From an uncultured Clostridia bacterium (lineage in GTDB: Bacteria > Bacillota > Clostridia > Christensenellales > Borkfalkiaceae), in the NCBI GenBank assembly GCA_947631195.1, contig CANRKK010000006.1, forward strand, positions 1-64,000: DNA of 64,000 nucleotides. Direction: 5' to 3'. The position numbers and the translations under genes were made by a program. The notes below the pieces were generated by a model. The model saw only the letters and a list, made by a program, of their open reading frames with translations. It had not been told where the DNA came from and made no database searches. This document shows, in pieces, positions 17,083 through 26,281 of the stretch (position 1 is its first letter; every line of letters starts with the position of its first letter).

Positions 17083-17967
17083 ATGCATCCCGGAGCACTT
17101 ATATATTTCACGTCAGACCACAGTTCGGGCGCGCCCGGAATCTATCCCTACGGCCTATGTATGGCGTTGGGCATAATATTGTGCTTTGTTTTTCTGCTGT
17201 TTACCATGTGGAAAATGAAGTTTAACGAGAGCGCGACCGATAAAATTTTGATAATAGGCGTATTCGGCACGGGCTTCGGCATTTTTGCCGCCATGCTGTT
17301 CCAGTCCATGTACAATTTTATCGCCAACCCCGAAGCGGGCTTCCACCTCGGCGGCATGACCTTTTACGGCGGACTGATAGGCGGAGTGGTAAGTTTTTTG
17401 GCCGTATATTGGCTGTATATCTACGTCGTTGCCCCCCGCACCAAGATCAAATTTCTGCAGAACAACATGAACGCCACCCTGACCGACGCCCTGCCGTTTA
17501 TCCCAATCGGAATCTGTATAGCGCACGCGTTCGGCAGGCTCGGTTGCTTTTTCGGCGGCTGCTGCTACGGGCTTCCGTCCGATCAATTCAACACGTGGGG
17601 GCTGCCCTGCGCCGCGCCGTTGCCCGGAGTAAACGTAATCCCCACGCAGCTCTACGAAATGTTCTTTCTGCTGTTGCTTGCGGCCGTCATGTCCCTGTTA
17701 TACTTTAAATTCAGGCTGTACTACAACTTCAGCGTGTACAGCATAGCCTACGGCATATGGCGCTTTTTGATAGAGTTTATCCGCGACGACGCCCGCGGCG
17801 AGTTTTTGGGCGCCGCCCTCACGCCCTCGCAAAAATGGGCGATAGTGATGGTGGTTTTGGGAGTGGGATATATATTCTTGCAAAAGTACGTGCTATCTAA
17901 GCACATGAAGCACCCCGAGGCCGCCCCCGCGGAAGAGCCCAAACAGCAAGAACAGACGGCCGTATGA
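17083..17967 (+). CDS. lgt: Prolipoprotein diacylglyceryl transferase (Lgt-like)
   Basis: Lgt transfers diacylglycerol from phosphatidylglycerol to the lipobox cysteine of prolipoproteins in the membrane. The 294-residue product has seven hydrophobic segments. HAFGRLGCFFGGCCYG is a variant of the Lgt signature, with Cys residues where E. coli has GRxGNF; IPTQLYE and EFIRDDARG are family motifs. I chose ATG 17083, preceded by ggagag and downstream of the promoter. The tail is Ala/Pro/Glu-rich. It overlaps the next gene, which encodes a lipoprotein substrate, by four bases. A dedicated paralogue is possible if another lgt exists. Confidence 0.88.
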   Translation: MHPGALIYFTSDHSSGAPGIYPYGLCMALGIILCFVFLLFTMWKMKFNESATDKILIIGVFGTGFGIFAAMLFQSMYNFIANPEAGFHLGGMTFYGGLIGGVVSFLAVYWLYIYVVAPRTKIKFLQNNMNATLTDALPFIPIGICIAHAFGRLGCFFGGCCYGLPSDQFNTWGLPCAAPLPGVNVIPTQLYEMFFLLLLAAVMSLLYFKFRLYYNFSVYSIAYGIWRFLIEFIRDDARGEFLGAALTPSQKWAIVMVVLGVGYIFLQKYVLSKHMKHPEAAPAEEPKQQEQTAV

Positions 17968-19133
17968 AAAAGTCCGCGCCGCTTTTGATAGGTTTTATAT
18001 TGTCCGCCATGCTTTTTAGCGGCTGTTCGCCCCGACGGGAGTACACGGTAATGGAGGAGGGATTCTACTTTATGAATTCCCCCTCGCTTTTGACCGTGTA
18101 CGACTATTTTTATATAAACAGAGTGGAGGACGGCGGGCGCACCTCAAAGTTTCAACAAATGGCGGAGGAGGTAAACGGACTGTTGAGCGGCCTCGATTCG
18201 GCCCTCTCAACCTCCTACCAAACCTCGGACATCTCCCGCTTCAACGCCGCCGCGGCGGGCGCAACTGTGGAGATAGGGGAAGATACCTATAACGTTCTTT
18301 CAATCGCAAAGAGCGTTTACTCTCTTACGGAGGGCTACTACAACCCCGCCGTGTATTACAGCGTGCAGGCCTACGGCTTCAACGGCGCAGAGCCTCCCGA
18401 AAGCGCCGCAGACCTCCCCTCGGAGGAAGAAATCTCGATATATGTTGAGTTATCCGAACATTTCGGCGACCTTAAACTGACGGCGGCGGAGGGCAAGTAC
18501 TATGCGGAAAAGCCCGCCTATACCGCGGAATTCAACGGCGAAACGCTGTCTCTGAAGTTGGATTTGGGGGGCATAGGCAAGGGATACGCCGCCGACAAGG
18601 CGGACAGGCTGTTTGAAAAATACGGCTACGAATACGGCAAATTCAACTTTGCTTCGAGCTCGGTTGCGTTTAAACGTCACCCGTTGGAGGACAACGCTTT
18701 CACCCTCGCGCTCGTCAATCCCCGCAGACAGATTGAAAACGGCACATACGTGGGCCGCGCCGACTTTTTCAGGGTGGCAGTGTCTGACGTCGCCGTGTCG
18801 TCTGGCGGCGACTACGAAAACTACTACGAACTTGCGGGCGAAAACGGCCCCGTGCGCTATTGCCACATATTCAACCCGTTTACGGGCAAGCCGATAGAAA
18901 GCGGCATAATGTCCGCCACGGTCATAGGCGGTTCGGCGGCCGAAAACGACGCTTTGACCACGGCAATTATGGCAATGGGGCCCCAAAAAGCCGTTGAATT
19001 CATAAATTCAAAACTCGCCTCAAAACAGGTGGTTTTCACCTGCGACACGGGCGGTTACAAATATTATACAAATATCCCGGAGGGATTTTATCAGGTGGTA
19101 AACGACAGTTTTACCCGCCTTGAAATAACTTGA
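17964..19133 (+). CDS. apbE: FAD:protein FMN transferase, lipoprotein
   Basis: ApbE moves FMN from FAD onto a Thr or Ser of target proteins outside the membrane. The 389-residue product has a lipoprotein signal with lipobox LFSGC. LDLGGIGKGYAAD is the core family motif, and the late Mg-site motif reads ENDALTTAI. The likely targets are encoded 4-5 kb away: RnfG and RnfD both carry [S/T]GA[S/T] acceptor sites. Translation is coupled to lgt (ATGA overlap). Confidence 0.95.
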   Translation: MKKSAPLLIGFILSAMLFSGCSPRREYTVMEEGFYFMNSPSLLTVYDYFYINRVEDGGRTSKFQQMAEEVNGLLSGLDSALSTSYQTSDISRFNAAAAGATVEIGEDTYNVLSIAKSVYSLTEGYYNPAVYYSVQAYGFNGAEPPESAADLPSEEEISIYVELSEHFGDLKLTAAEGKYYAEKPAYTAEFNGETLSLKLDLGGIGKGYAADKADRLFEKYGYEYGKFNFASSSVAFKRHPLEDNAFTLALVNPRRQIENGTYVGRADFFRVAVSDVAVSSGGDYENYYELAGENGPVRYCHIFNPFTGKPIESGIMSATVIGGSAAENDALTTAIMAMGPQKAVEFINSKLASKQVVFTCDTGGYKYYTNIPEGFYQVVNDSFTRLEIT

Positions 19134-19134
19134 C

Positions 19135-19593
19135 ATGTCCTTAAAAAAAGTGCAACAAGTGAAAGCGGACAGGGGCTTTAAAATCTTCGACCTCATCGTC
19201 TACGGGGCGATAGCCCTGCTCGTTGCGGCGCTCTTTATCGCCGTGTTCGCCTCCCGCGATACCTCCCCCGTAGAGGGAATAAGGGTGTATGCGGGCGGCA
19301 CGGCCGTGTTTGAGTACGACTTTGAAAAGGGAAGCTATACCGTGCTCGGCGAAAGCGTCACCGTAACCGACGGGGAAGTTTTAACGGTGAAGATAGATAC
19401 AGCAGGCGGCTGCAACGTGCTGGAGATAAACAAGGCAGAACGCACGGCAAAGATGGCGGAGGCGGACTGCCGCGGACAGGACTGCGTGCACACGCCCGCG
19501 ATAAAGGACAATTCGGGGATAATCTACTGTTCGCCGCACGGCATAAAAATAGTCCCCTTCGGACACGAAGAGGACGACACGGTACTGATGTAA
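19135..19593 (+). CDS. NusG domain II-containing membrane protein
   Basis: The 152-residue product has one N-terminal membrane helix (about 20-42) and an outside beta-rich domain of the NusG-II type, ending with a conserved Cys-containing stretch (CRGQDCVHTP and IYCSPHGIKIV). It is not the transcription factor NusG. Proteins like this commonly sit with apbE, Gx transporters and rnf genes, as here, so a role in flavin or redox-complex maturation is an inference. It starts one base after the apbE stop and has no clear binding site. Confidence 0.85.
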   Translation: MSLKKVQQVKADRGFKIFDLIVYGAIALLVAALFIAVFASRDTSPVEGIRVYAGGTAVFEYDFEKGSYTVLGESVTVTDGEVLTVKIDTAGGCNVLEINKAERTAKMAEADCRGQDCVHTPAIKDNSGIIYCSPHGIKIVPFGHEEDDTVLM

Positions 19594-19622
19594 AGGGAGC
19601 GCAAAACCCGCGCTCCCTTTTA
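19593..19622. terminator. Terminator between convergent operons
   Basis: AAGGGAGCG / CGCTCCCTT, followed by TT on the plus strand. It overlaps the stop codon of the NusG-II gene and can serve the convergent minus-strand gene too. Confidence 0.8.
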
Positions 19623-19628
19623 AAATTC

Positions 19629-21059
19629 TCAATACATTCTGCGTTTTTTGTTTTTGCGGTGGGCTACAATCAGCGCCACAACCACGGCAACTATCAATAT
19701 GAGGGGCACGAGTATCAGCGCGGAGTAAATTAAAACGGTCATCAGAATACTGTTCTTGTATTGCCGCGACCATTCGGGCTTTTCCGCAGTGCACAGCGTG
19801 AATGTAAGCTCGCCGTCGGGCAAGCCGTCAAGCGCAAGGCTATAGCCCGTCTCCGTCTTTTCAAAGCCGTTTATGCCGCTCTCCGTGATATAGTAGGGGG
19901 TGTTTATCTCTATTTTCAACTCCCCGAACTCTTTCCACGTCTTTGCGGGGGACAAAAGATAGGTGTATTGATAAACGGACGGCTCCCAGTCGCGGTTTAT
20001 GAGGGGATACATCGGCGCGGTCACGCTGTTTACAACTCTCTCCCCGGGCGCAAAGGTTATTTCATACTCGTACCACCGCATCAGGCTCTCGTACATCGAT
20101 CTGAAATACTTCGTAAAGCTCGTCAGCCGGAATTCGGAGTGCATATAGTTTTGGTTGAGGCACGCCACGCTCGCGTTGTACCAGTCGGTCTCCGAAACGG
20201 GCCCGTTCTCGTCCCAACCCTCCATTGCAAGCTCCTTAAAGGTGAGAGTGCGGGTAGTTTTCAGCGTTATCTGCGCGTCTATCTCCTTTTTCATGCCGCC
20301 GTCGTCATAAATTTTCCACTGCGGAACTTCCGGCTCGCCCGCAGCGTAAACTGTCAGGGTCTCGCCGCCGTTGACCCACGTTCCCGCAAAAAGCGCGTCG
20401 CCGCTCACTTTGCCGCCGTTCGCATTGAAAATAAACGTCGTATTTCCGCCCTTTTGCACTTCAAACGCGGCATAGGGCGCGGTGTAATTTTTGCCGTACA
20501 GCCCGCTCACCGAAAATTGGTATTCCGTCACCGCCATGTCGGGCGAAAAAATTTCGTCCTCGACGTAGTCGTCCGAGACAAGCGCCAAATCCTTATCCGC
20601 GTCGAATTGACCGCCGTTTGAATATGTGTAACGCACATTTGTTTCCGCCCCTTTCCCGTTTACGGTTATGCCGTACTTTAAGGAATCGTCGGGGGATTCG
20701 TCGCTGTCGTAAACGTAGTAGTCGGGCGTTTTGCCGAATGGGAACAGGAGTTTGGAGGTAACGGTGTATTCCGAGGGATTATAAAAGTTGTACTCGGCCG
20801 TCACCTTGCCGCCGTAGCCCAAAAATTCCTCCGCCGTCTCGTAGAAGTTGGATGGCAATTCGTTCAAATCAAATATGAGCCGCTCCTTTTCCACGATAAC
20901 GGGGCTCTCGCCGTCGGCCATCATCGCGCCCGTGGCGTCCACGCCGTAAAATTGGCTCTGCGCCGAGTTTGCATAGGCGGCGGAGGGAGCCGCGCCCAAA
21001 GCCCCGCCAAGGCAGGCAACGCATAGAACAGCGGCAAGCAACGTCTTGTTTTTTGTCAT
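19629..21059 (-). CDS. Secreted, C-terminally membrane-anchored protein of unknown function
   Basis: I do not recognise this 476-residue protein. It has a signal peptide (about 1-33, ending AAYANS), a large beta-rich, Tyr- and Asp-rich outside region, a membrane helix near the C-terminus (about 445-468) and a basic cytoplasmic tip (HRKNKKRRMY). YNFYNPSEYTVTSKLLFPFG looks like an Ig- or jelly-roll-type strand pattern. The start at 21059 follows gaggtg; the longer frame has no such site. It lies 102 bases after rnfB on the same strand, so it may end the rnf transcript, but nothing ties it to Rnf function. Confidence 0.75.
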   Translation of the reverse strand: MTKNKTLLAAVLCVACLGGALGAAPSAAYANSAQSQFYGVDATGAMMADGESPVIVEKERLIFDLNELPSNFYETAEEFLGYGGKVTAEYNFYNPSEYTVTSKLLFPFGKTPDYYVYDSDESPDDSLKYGITVNGKGAETNVRYTYSNGGQFDADKDLALVSDDYVEDEIFSPDMAVTEYQFSVSGLYGKNYTAPYAAFEVQKGGNTTFIFNANGGKVSGDALFAGTWVNGGETLTVYAAGEPEVPQWKIYDDGGMKKEIDAQITLKTTRTLTFKELAMEGWDENGPVSETDWYNASVACLNQNYMHSEFRLTSFTKYFRSMYESLMRWYEYEITFAPGERVVNSVTAPMYPLINRDWEPSVYQYTYLLSPAKTWKEFGELKIEINTPYYITESGINGFEKTETGYSLALDGLPDGELTFTLCTAEKPEWSRQYKNSILMTVLIYSALILVPLILIVAVVVALIVAHRKNKKRRMY

Positions 21060-21161
21060 ATTTTCACCTCGCGGTATGTTTGTATATATAAAACGATTGA
21101 AAGGGTTCTTTTGTCCCAAAAAGGCGGCGCGAATTTTCGCGCCGCCGCAATTTTTTATGTA

Positions 21162-22004
21162 TTATTCGGTCTTTGCCTTTGCAACGTCGCGGGTCAGAAT
21201 TATCTTTCTCGGGCACTTTGCAACGCAGGTCAGGCAGCCCGTGCACTTGGAGTAATCGAATACGGGCAGGTTGTCAACCATCGTAATAGCGCCGTGCGGG
21301 CAGTTCTTTGCGCACAGTCCGCAGCCGATGCAGCCCACCTTGCAGGAGGACATAACTTCCTTGCCCTTGCACTTTGAGGAGCACGCAACGTACACGGGCG
21401 CGGAGGCCGGTATGCGCTCTATTATGTGCTTGGGGCAGGCCGAAATGCACGCGCCGCAGCTTATGCACTTGTCGGGGTCGACGTGCGCCAGCTTGCCGTC
21501 CACCTCGATCGCGTTTTCGGGGCAGACGTTTTTGCAGTCCCCGCAGCCGAGGCAGGCATAGGAGCACAGCTTGTTGCCGCCCAAAAGGGAGGCGCACGCC
21601 GCGCAGGTGGGGTTGCCCATATACTCGAACTTTTCGCCGCAGTTTTCGGCGCCGCCGTGGCACTTTACTACGGCAACGGTGCGCTCCTCGTCCTTTAATT
21701 CAATCCCCAAAAGGGCGGCTATCTCGGCCTTCTTCTCCGGGGAAGTCACGTGGCAGTCCGCAAGGTCGCCCTGTCCCGAGGCAAGTTTGGCCGCAAAGCC
21801 CGAACACCCCGAGCAGCCGCAGCCGCCGCAGTTTGCGCCCGCAAGATTTTCAAGTATTTTGGTAACTTTTTCGTCCACGTCCACCTTAAAGACCTTGCCC
21901 ACAACCAAAATCAAAATACCTATCAGCAGCGCGGAGCCGGCAAATATGCCCGCAACTATGCCTACCGAAATCCACGTCTGTGAACTAATTGCAAGTAAAT
22001 TCAT
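21162..22004 (-). CDS. rnfB: Rnf electron transport complex subunit B
   Basis: RnfB takes electrons from ferredoxin and feeds the Rnf complex. The 280-residue product has an N-terminal membrane helix, a cluster motif NCGGCGCSGC, a Cys-rich middle part, and four CxxCxxCxxxCP ferredoxin motifs (CLGCGDCKNVCP, CISCGACISACP, CIGCGLCAKNCP, CTGCLTCVAKCP). That is the longer clostridial form; E. coli RsxB has two such motifs. ggaggcggag precedes the start. It is the last gene of rnfCDGEAB. Confidence 0.97.
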   Translation of the reverse strand: MNLLAISSQTWISVGIVAGIFAGSALLIGILILVVGKVFKVDVDEKVTKILENLAGANCGGCGCSGCSGFAAKLASGQGDLADCHVTSPEKKAEIAALLGIELKDEERTVAVVKCHGGAENCGEKFEYMGNPTCAACASLLGGNKLCSYACLGCGDCKNVCPENAIEVDGKLAHVDPDKCISCGACISACPKHIIERIPASAPVYVACSSKCKGKEVMSSCKVGCIGCGLCAKNCPHGAITMVDNLPVFDYSKCTGCLTCVAKCPRKIILTRDVAKAKTE

Positions 22005-22016
22005 ATCTCCGCCTCC

Positions 22017-22619
22017 TTATATCTGAATGTAGGTGAACACCATAAACGCCATACATATAAAACTTGCCGTAACCATGGCGGTGGGGAAGCCCGCAAGCGC
22101 CTTGGGCGTCTTATAGTAGTTCAGTTTTTCGCGCATGCCGCTCATTATTATCATAACCAGCGTAAAGCCGAGCCCCGCAAACAGCGCGTACAGAACCGCC
22201 CAGCCGATATTCATCGCGGCCCCGTTCAAGAATTGCGACATATCGCCTATGACGAGTTCGGTAACGCCAAGCACGGCGCAGTTGGTGGTTATAAGCGGCA
22301 GGTATATTCCCATCGTGTTGTAGAGCGAGGGGGAAATCTTTTTAATGACCTGTTCGAGCATCTGCACGAGGGAGGCGATTATAAAGATAAAGAATATAAT
22401 TTCCAAAAACTCTATGTGCAGAGGCACCATCACGTACTCGTACACGGGATACGTGACAAGGGTTGCCAGCGCCATAACTATGGTTACGGCCACGCCCATG
22501 CCGACCGCCGACTGAGTCTTTTTGGAAACGCCCAAAAACGGGCATATGCCGTATGTTTTAACTGTTATAAAGTTATTAGTAAGCACCGCGGCAAGCACAA
22601 TCGCAATAAACGTACCCAT
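22017..22619 (-). CDS. rnfA: Rnf electron transport complex subunit A
   Basis: This 200-residue membrane subunit has six likely helices. Cys residues in GICPFLG and TTNCAVLG pair with those of RnfE to hold an intramembrane [2Fe-2S] cluster in known Rnf and Nqr structures. Its ATG overlaps the rnfE stop by one base (TAATG), so translation is coupled. Confidence 0.97.
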   Translation of the reverse strand: MGTFIAIVLAAVLTNNFITVKTYGICPFLGVSKKTQSAVGMGVAVTIVMALATLVTYPVYEYVMVPLHIEFLEIIFFIFIIASLVQMLEQVIKKISPSLYNTMGIYLPLITTNCAVLGVTELVIGDMSQFLNGAAMNIGWAVLYALFAGLGFTLVMIIMSGMREKLNYYKTPKALAGFPTAMVTASFICMAFMVFTYIQI

Positions 22620-23269
22620 TATGCAGCCTCCTTATCCAAAAGATTTTCCCGCGCGAGCCTGTTTGCCTTGACCCGCTTTTTCTGTTCGAAGAGATTGATT
22701 ATATAGGTAAACAGCGCAATGCTCAGCCCGTAGATAATAAACGAGCCCGCGGGCGTTGCAAACATACCTATCGTAAAGTCCATTATGTGCAGCCCGAAAA
22801 CGGAACCGCTGCCCAAAAACTCGCACACGATACCCATAACGGTCAGCGCGCAGGTAAAGCCCAAGCCGTTTGCGATGCCGTCCACCGCCGATTCCAATAC
22901 GGTGTGCTTGTTTGCAAAGGCCTCCGCCCTGCCCAATATGATGCAGTTAACGACTATCAGCGCAAGGAAGCCGCCCAAACTGTCGTACAGGTCGGGCACG
23001 AACTTTTCCAAAAGCATCCTCGCAAAGGTGACGAGCGTAGCTATGACTACAATGTAGCAGGGGATGCGCACTTCGTTGGGGATCAGCTTTTTCAACGCCG
23101 AAATAATTATGTTGGAGAGGGTCAGAATAACCACAACCGTAAGTCCCATTCCCGCCGCGCTCGCGGCCGAGGAGATAAGTCCCAGCGTGGGGCAGGTGCC
23201 CAAGACGAGCATCAGCGTGGGGTTCTGGAAGATCAACCCGTCCAAGGTAATTCTCTTATACTTATTCAT
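22619..23269 (-). CDS. rnfE: Rnf electron transport complex subunit E
   Basis: The 216-residue membrane subunit is a paralogue of RnfA. LGTCPTLG and VNCIILGRAEAFA carry its two cluster Cys residues. Six helices and a basic tail (EQKKRVKANRLARE) are visible. It starts with a TAATG overlap on the rnfG stop. Confidence 0.97.
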   Translation of the reverse strand: MNKYKRITLDGLIFQNPTLMLVLGTCPTLGLISSAASAAGMGLTVVVILTLSNIIISALKKLIPNEVRIPCYIVVIATLVTFARMLLEKFVPDLYDSLGGFLALIVVNCIILGRAEAFANKHTVLESAVDGIANGLGFTCALTVMGIVCEFLGSGSVFGLHIMDFTIGMFATPAGSFIIYGLSIALFTYIINLFEQKKRVKANRLARENLLDKEAA

Positions 23270-23868
23270 TAATCATTACCTCCCGCAACATAGCTCTTCA
23301 CAAATTCCATAGCCCCGTTCACGGCGTTGGATATGGCGCGCATAGAGTAGGAGGCGCCCGTCTGCACGTAGTCGCCGCCCGGTTCCTTCGTCCCGTGCTT
23401 ATATCCGCCCATAAGTTCTTCGTCGGGGTCGGCCTTTTGCGCCAGCGAGTCCAAAGCCCCCTGCGACACCTTGCTTATATAGGATTCTCCGTTGGCCTTG
23501 TTTACTGAAATTTTGTTTACGCCCGCAACCGCGCCGTTTTCCATTTTAACAACGACCCAGCACTCCACGACGCCGCCGAAGCCCTCTTTGCCGGAGGCGA
23601 GCACCAAATAGTTGCCGTCGTCCTCGACCTTGTACAGCTCCAATATGTCGGAGTATTCAAAGGAGGTCTCTTTTTCGGAGATATCTATCTGCGTGGTTTC
23701 AACCGATTTGCCGTAGATTTTTTGTATTGCCCTGTCAAATCTTTCCTCGTCGCTCACCTGCAAAAATCCGTACATCACGGTGAGGAACACGCCGCACACC
23801 AGCAATATTCCCATCAGGGTCGCGACGCACTTGAAAGCAGTGCTCTTAAAAAACTGTTTAACAGTCAT
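23269..23868 (-). CDS. rnfG: Rnf electron transport complex subunit G, FMN-carrying
   Basis: RnfG is anchored by one N-terminal helix (about 13-36) and carries covalent FMN outside. The 199-residue product has the acceptor motif TGAS at residues 170-173, in QTGASYS. The modified residue is the last of the four, so here Ser173, where the common form has Thr. The [S/T]GA[S/T]-x-[S/T] pattern still allows it. ApbE at 18 kb is the likely modifying enzyme. Confidence 0.95.
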   Translation of the reverse strand: MTVKQFFKSTAFKCVATLMGILLVCGVFLTVMYGFLQVSDEERFDRAIQKIYGKSVETTQIDISEKETSFEYSDILELYKVEDDGNYLVLASGKEGFGGVVECWVVVKMENGAVAGVNKISVNKANGESYISKVSQGALDSLAQKADPDEELMGGYKHGTKEPGGDYVQTGASYSMRAISNAVNGAMEFVKSYVAGGND

Positions 23869-24915
23869 TTATTTGCCCTCCTTTTGCTTTTTTTCCTTGA
23901 CATATCCGAAGGGCTTTCTTATGCAGTACTTGTCGATAAGCGGCACGAAGAGGTTCATCAGCAGTATTCCGAAGGACGCCACCTCTATCTTTGTGAAGTA
24001 CCTCAAAAGCGCCAAAAGCACTGCTCCGGCTATGTAGTAGACGAGCTGTCCGTAAACGCCCTTGGGGGAGGTCACGTAGTCGGTGAACATAAACACCGCG
24101 CCGAACAGCACGCCGCCTGAAAGTATGTGGGGCAAAAACAGCGTTATGTCGAAGCGGTAGGGCGCAAAGTAGAAGCCCGACAAAAGCACCGCGCACAGCC
24201 CGAACACGCCGATAAACAGCGCGGGCTGCCACCATTTGATAACTTGTCTTATGCACAGATATACATATCCGACAAGTATGGCCAGCTTGCACGTCTCGCC
24301 TATGCTGCCGTTTACGCCCGTGCCGAGGAACAGGTCGAGGGCGCTCAAAGCCGAAGCGTGCCCGTGGTCTGCGCCCAAAAGGTAGTCGGCAAGGTTGGTT
24401 GCGCCCGTCAGCGTTTCCCCGCCCGAAAGGGGCCCGTAGTTCGCCGCAACGTATGTGGTGAGGGAGAAACTTATAAACATAAACACTCTCGCGGCGGTTG
24501 CGGGGTTCACAAGGTTTTTGCCCGTGCCGCCGAAGAACATCTTAACCAAAGCAATGGCGAATATGCTGCCTATTATAACTTCGTACCACTTGACCGTTAC
24601 GGGCAGTATCAGCGCGAGTATAAGCCCCGTCACTACCGAGGTGAGGTCAAACTGTCTCCACCACGCCTTGCACACGTTCTTTGCGTTTTTGCACTTTTTC
24701 GCAAACCCGCCCTTGGCGATAAAGTAATATACGAATTCCGTCGCCACGCAGGAGAGCACGGCCACGAGCTCGATAATAAACGCCATATATCCGAAGAACA
24801 CTATGCCCGCAATCGCGGAGGGCAAAAGCGCAATGCACACGTCGCCCATAATCCCGCGGGTCGTCCGTCTCGATTTGACGTGGGGAGGGGTGGAAATAAC
24901 TACCGTGTTGTTCAT
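23869..24915 (-). CDS. rnfD: Rnf electron transport complex subunit D, FMN-carrying
   Basis: The 348-residue membrane subunit has about nine to ten helices. LTGATNL at 169-175 is the flavinylation site, with FMN expected on Thr173. GGTGKNLVNPATAARVF is a family motif next to it. It overlaps the end of rnfC by four bases and abuts rnfG. Confidence 0.96.
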   Translation of the reverse strand: MNNTVVISTPPHVKSRRTTRGIMGDVCIALLPSAIAGIVFFGYMAFIIELVAVLSCVATEFVYYFIAKGGFAKKCKNAKNVCKAWWRQFDLTSVVTGLILALILPVTVKWYEVIIGSIFAIALVKMFFGGTGKNLVNPATAARVFMFISFSLTTYVAANYGPLSGGETLTGATNLADYLLGADHGHASALSALDLFLGTGVNGSIGETCKLAILVGYVYLCIRQVIKWWQPALFIGVFGLCAVLLSGFYFAPYRFDITLFLPHILSGGVLFGAVFMFTDYVTSPKGVYGQLVYYIAGAVLLALLRYFTKIEVASFGILLMNLFVPLIDKYCIRKPFGYVKEKKQKEGK

Positions 24916-26228
24916 TTCTTTTGTCCTCCCGCCATAATTTTTCTCATCTCCGCCTTAGTCTTGCGGATGGCCTGTATAAGGGGCCGTTTTGCGGGGCAGG
25001 TGTATTCGCACGCGCCGCACTCTATGCAGCTCATCGTGCCGCCGTACTTCGCCGCCGCCTCAAAGTCGCCAGCGTTTGCATAAAAGGCCGTGTTCATCGG
25101 CATCAGGTGCATCGGGCACACGTCCGCGCACTTGCCGCAGTTGAGGCAGGGAGTGGGCTCCTCCGCCGCAGCCTCCTCGGGGGTCATCAAAAGCAGTCCC
25201 GAAGTGGTCTTGTGCGTATATACGTCGTAGTTTGCAAGCGCCATTCCCGTCATCGGCCCGCCCTGTATGACCTTTTTGGGCGGCAGACTCTCGCCCCCGC
25301 AGTAGTTGACTATGTCCTCGAGCTTGGTGCCGACCTTCACCCATATGTTTTTGGGGGTCTTTATTGCCCCGCCCGAAACGGTCAAAACCCTTTCATACAG
25401 CGGTTTGCCCAGCTCCACGGCCTCGCACACGGCGTATGCCGTAGCCACGTTTTCAACCACGACGCCGCTGTCCGCGGGGAGTTTGGGCGGCAGCCCTATC
25501 TTTCTGCCCGTGGTAACGTAAACAAGCTGTTTTTCGCCCCCCATCGGGTATTTCTTTTTGAGGATTACGACCTTTATGTCCTCGTACGGCTCAAACTTGG
25601 CTATGCAGTCGGGCTTGTTCGCCTCGATGCCTATGATTATGTTTTTCACGCCCAAAGCCGCCGCAATGTATCTTGCGCCGCGGACAATCTCGTCCGTCTT
25701 TTCCAACATCAGCCTGTGGTCGCAGGTCAGGTAGGGTTCGCACTCCGCCCCGTTTAAAACGAGGGTGTCCACGGGCGTTCTCGGCGAAACTTTAACCGCC
25801 GTGGGGAAGCCCGCGCCGCCAAGGCCCACGATGCCTGCGTCCTTTATCCTCGCCTTTATCTCCTCCGCCGTCGGCGAAGATAGAGGGGGCAGATATTCCG
25901 TGTCCGTTTTGCCGTTGTTTTTAATGAAAATAAACTTCTCGGCCGCGCCGCCCGCGCCCGTCAGCTCGCGGATTTCCTCAACGGTGCCGCAGATGCTCGA
26001 AAACACGTCGGACGATATCGGCCCGTCGGCTCGCGCAATCAGCCCGCCCCGCTTAACTTCCTGCCCAACCTCAACAACGGGCTGCGCAGGTCTGCCAAGC
26101 GATTGCGCCGTGGAAATAACCGCAACTTCGGGATCGGGCATATATTCAAGCGGGCATGCGCTTGAAAGCGCCTTTTTGTCGTGCGGGTGCACGCCGCCGA
26201 AGAAGTATTTTCCTCTTACTGCTTTCAC
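24912..26228 (-). CDS. rnfC: Rnf electron transport complex subunit C
   Basis: RnfC is the NADH-side subunit, related to NuoF. The 438-residue product has GLGGAGFPTAVK in the nucleotide/FMN-binding part, a SLBB-like segment, and two [4Fe-4S] motifs (CLNCGKCADVCP and CIECGACEYTCP). I placed the start at GTG 26228, five bases after GGAGG; the longer frame begins with a TTG on top of that GGAGG. It is the first gene of the rnf set and follows the Gx transporter gene by about 50 bases. Confidence 0.95.
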   Translation of the reverse strand: MKAVRGKYFFGGVHPHDKKALSSACPLEYMPDPEVAVISTAQSLGRPAQPVVEVGQEVKRGGLIARADGPISSDVFSSICGTVEEIRELTGAGGAAEKFIFIKNNGKTDTEYLPPLSSPTAEEIKARIKDAGIVGLGGAGFPTAVKVSPRTPVDTLVLNGAECEPYLTCDHRLMLEKTDEIVRGARYIAAALGVKNIIIGIEANKPDCIAKFEPYEDIKVVILKKKYPMGGEKQLVYVTTGRKIGLPPKLPADSGVVVENVATAYAVCEAVELGKPLYERVLTVSGGAIKTPKNIWVKVGTKLEDIVNYCGGESLPPKKVIQGGPMTGMALANYDVYTHKTTSGLLLMTPEEAAAEEPTPCLNCGKCADVCPMHLMPMNTAFYANAGDFEAAAKYGGTMSCIECGACEYTCPAKRPLIQAIRKTKAEMRKIMAGGQKK

Positions 26229-26281
26229 TTTAACCTCCAAAAAATTTTTGCTTATATAAACGGGAATATCCCGCGTTTGCC

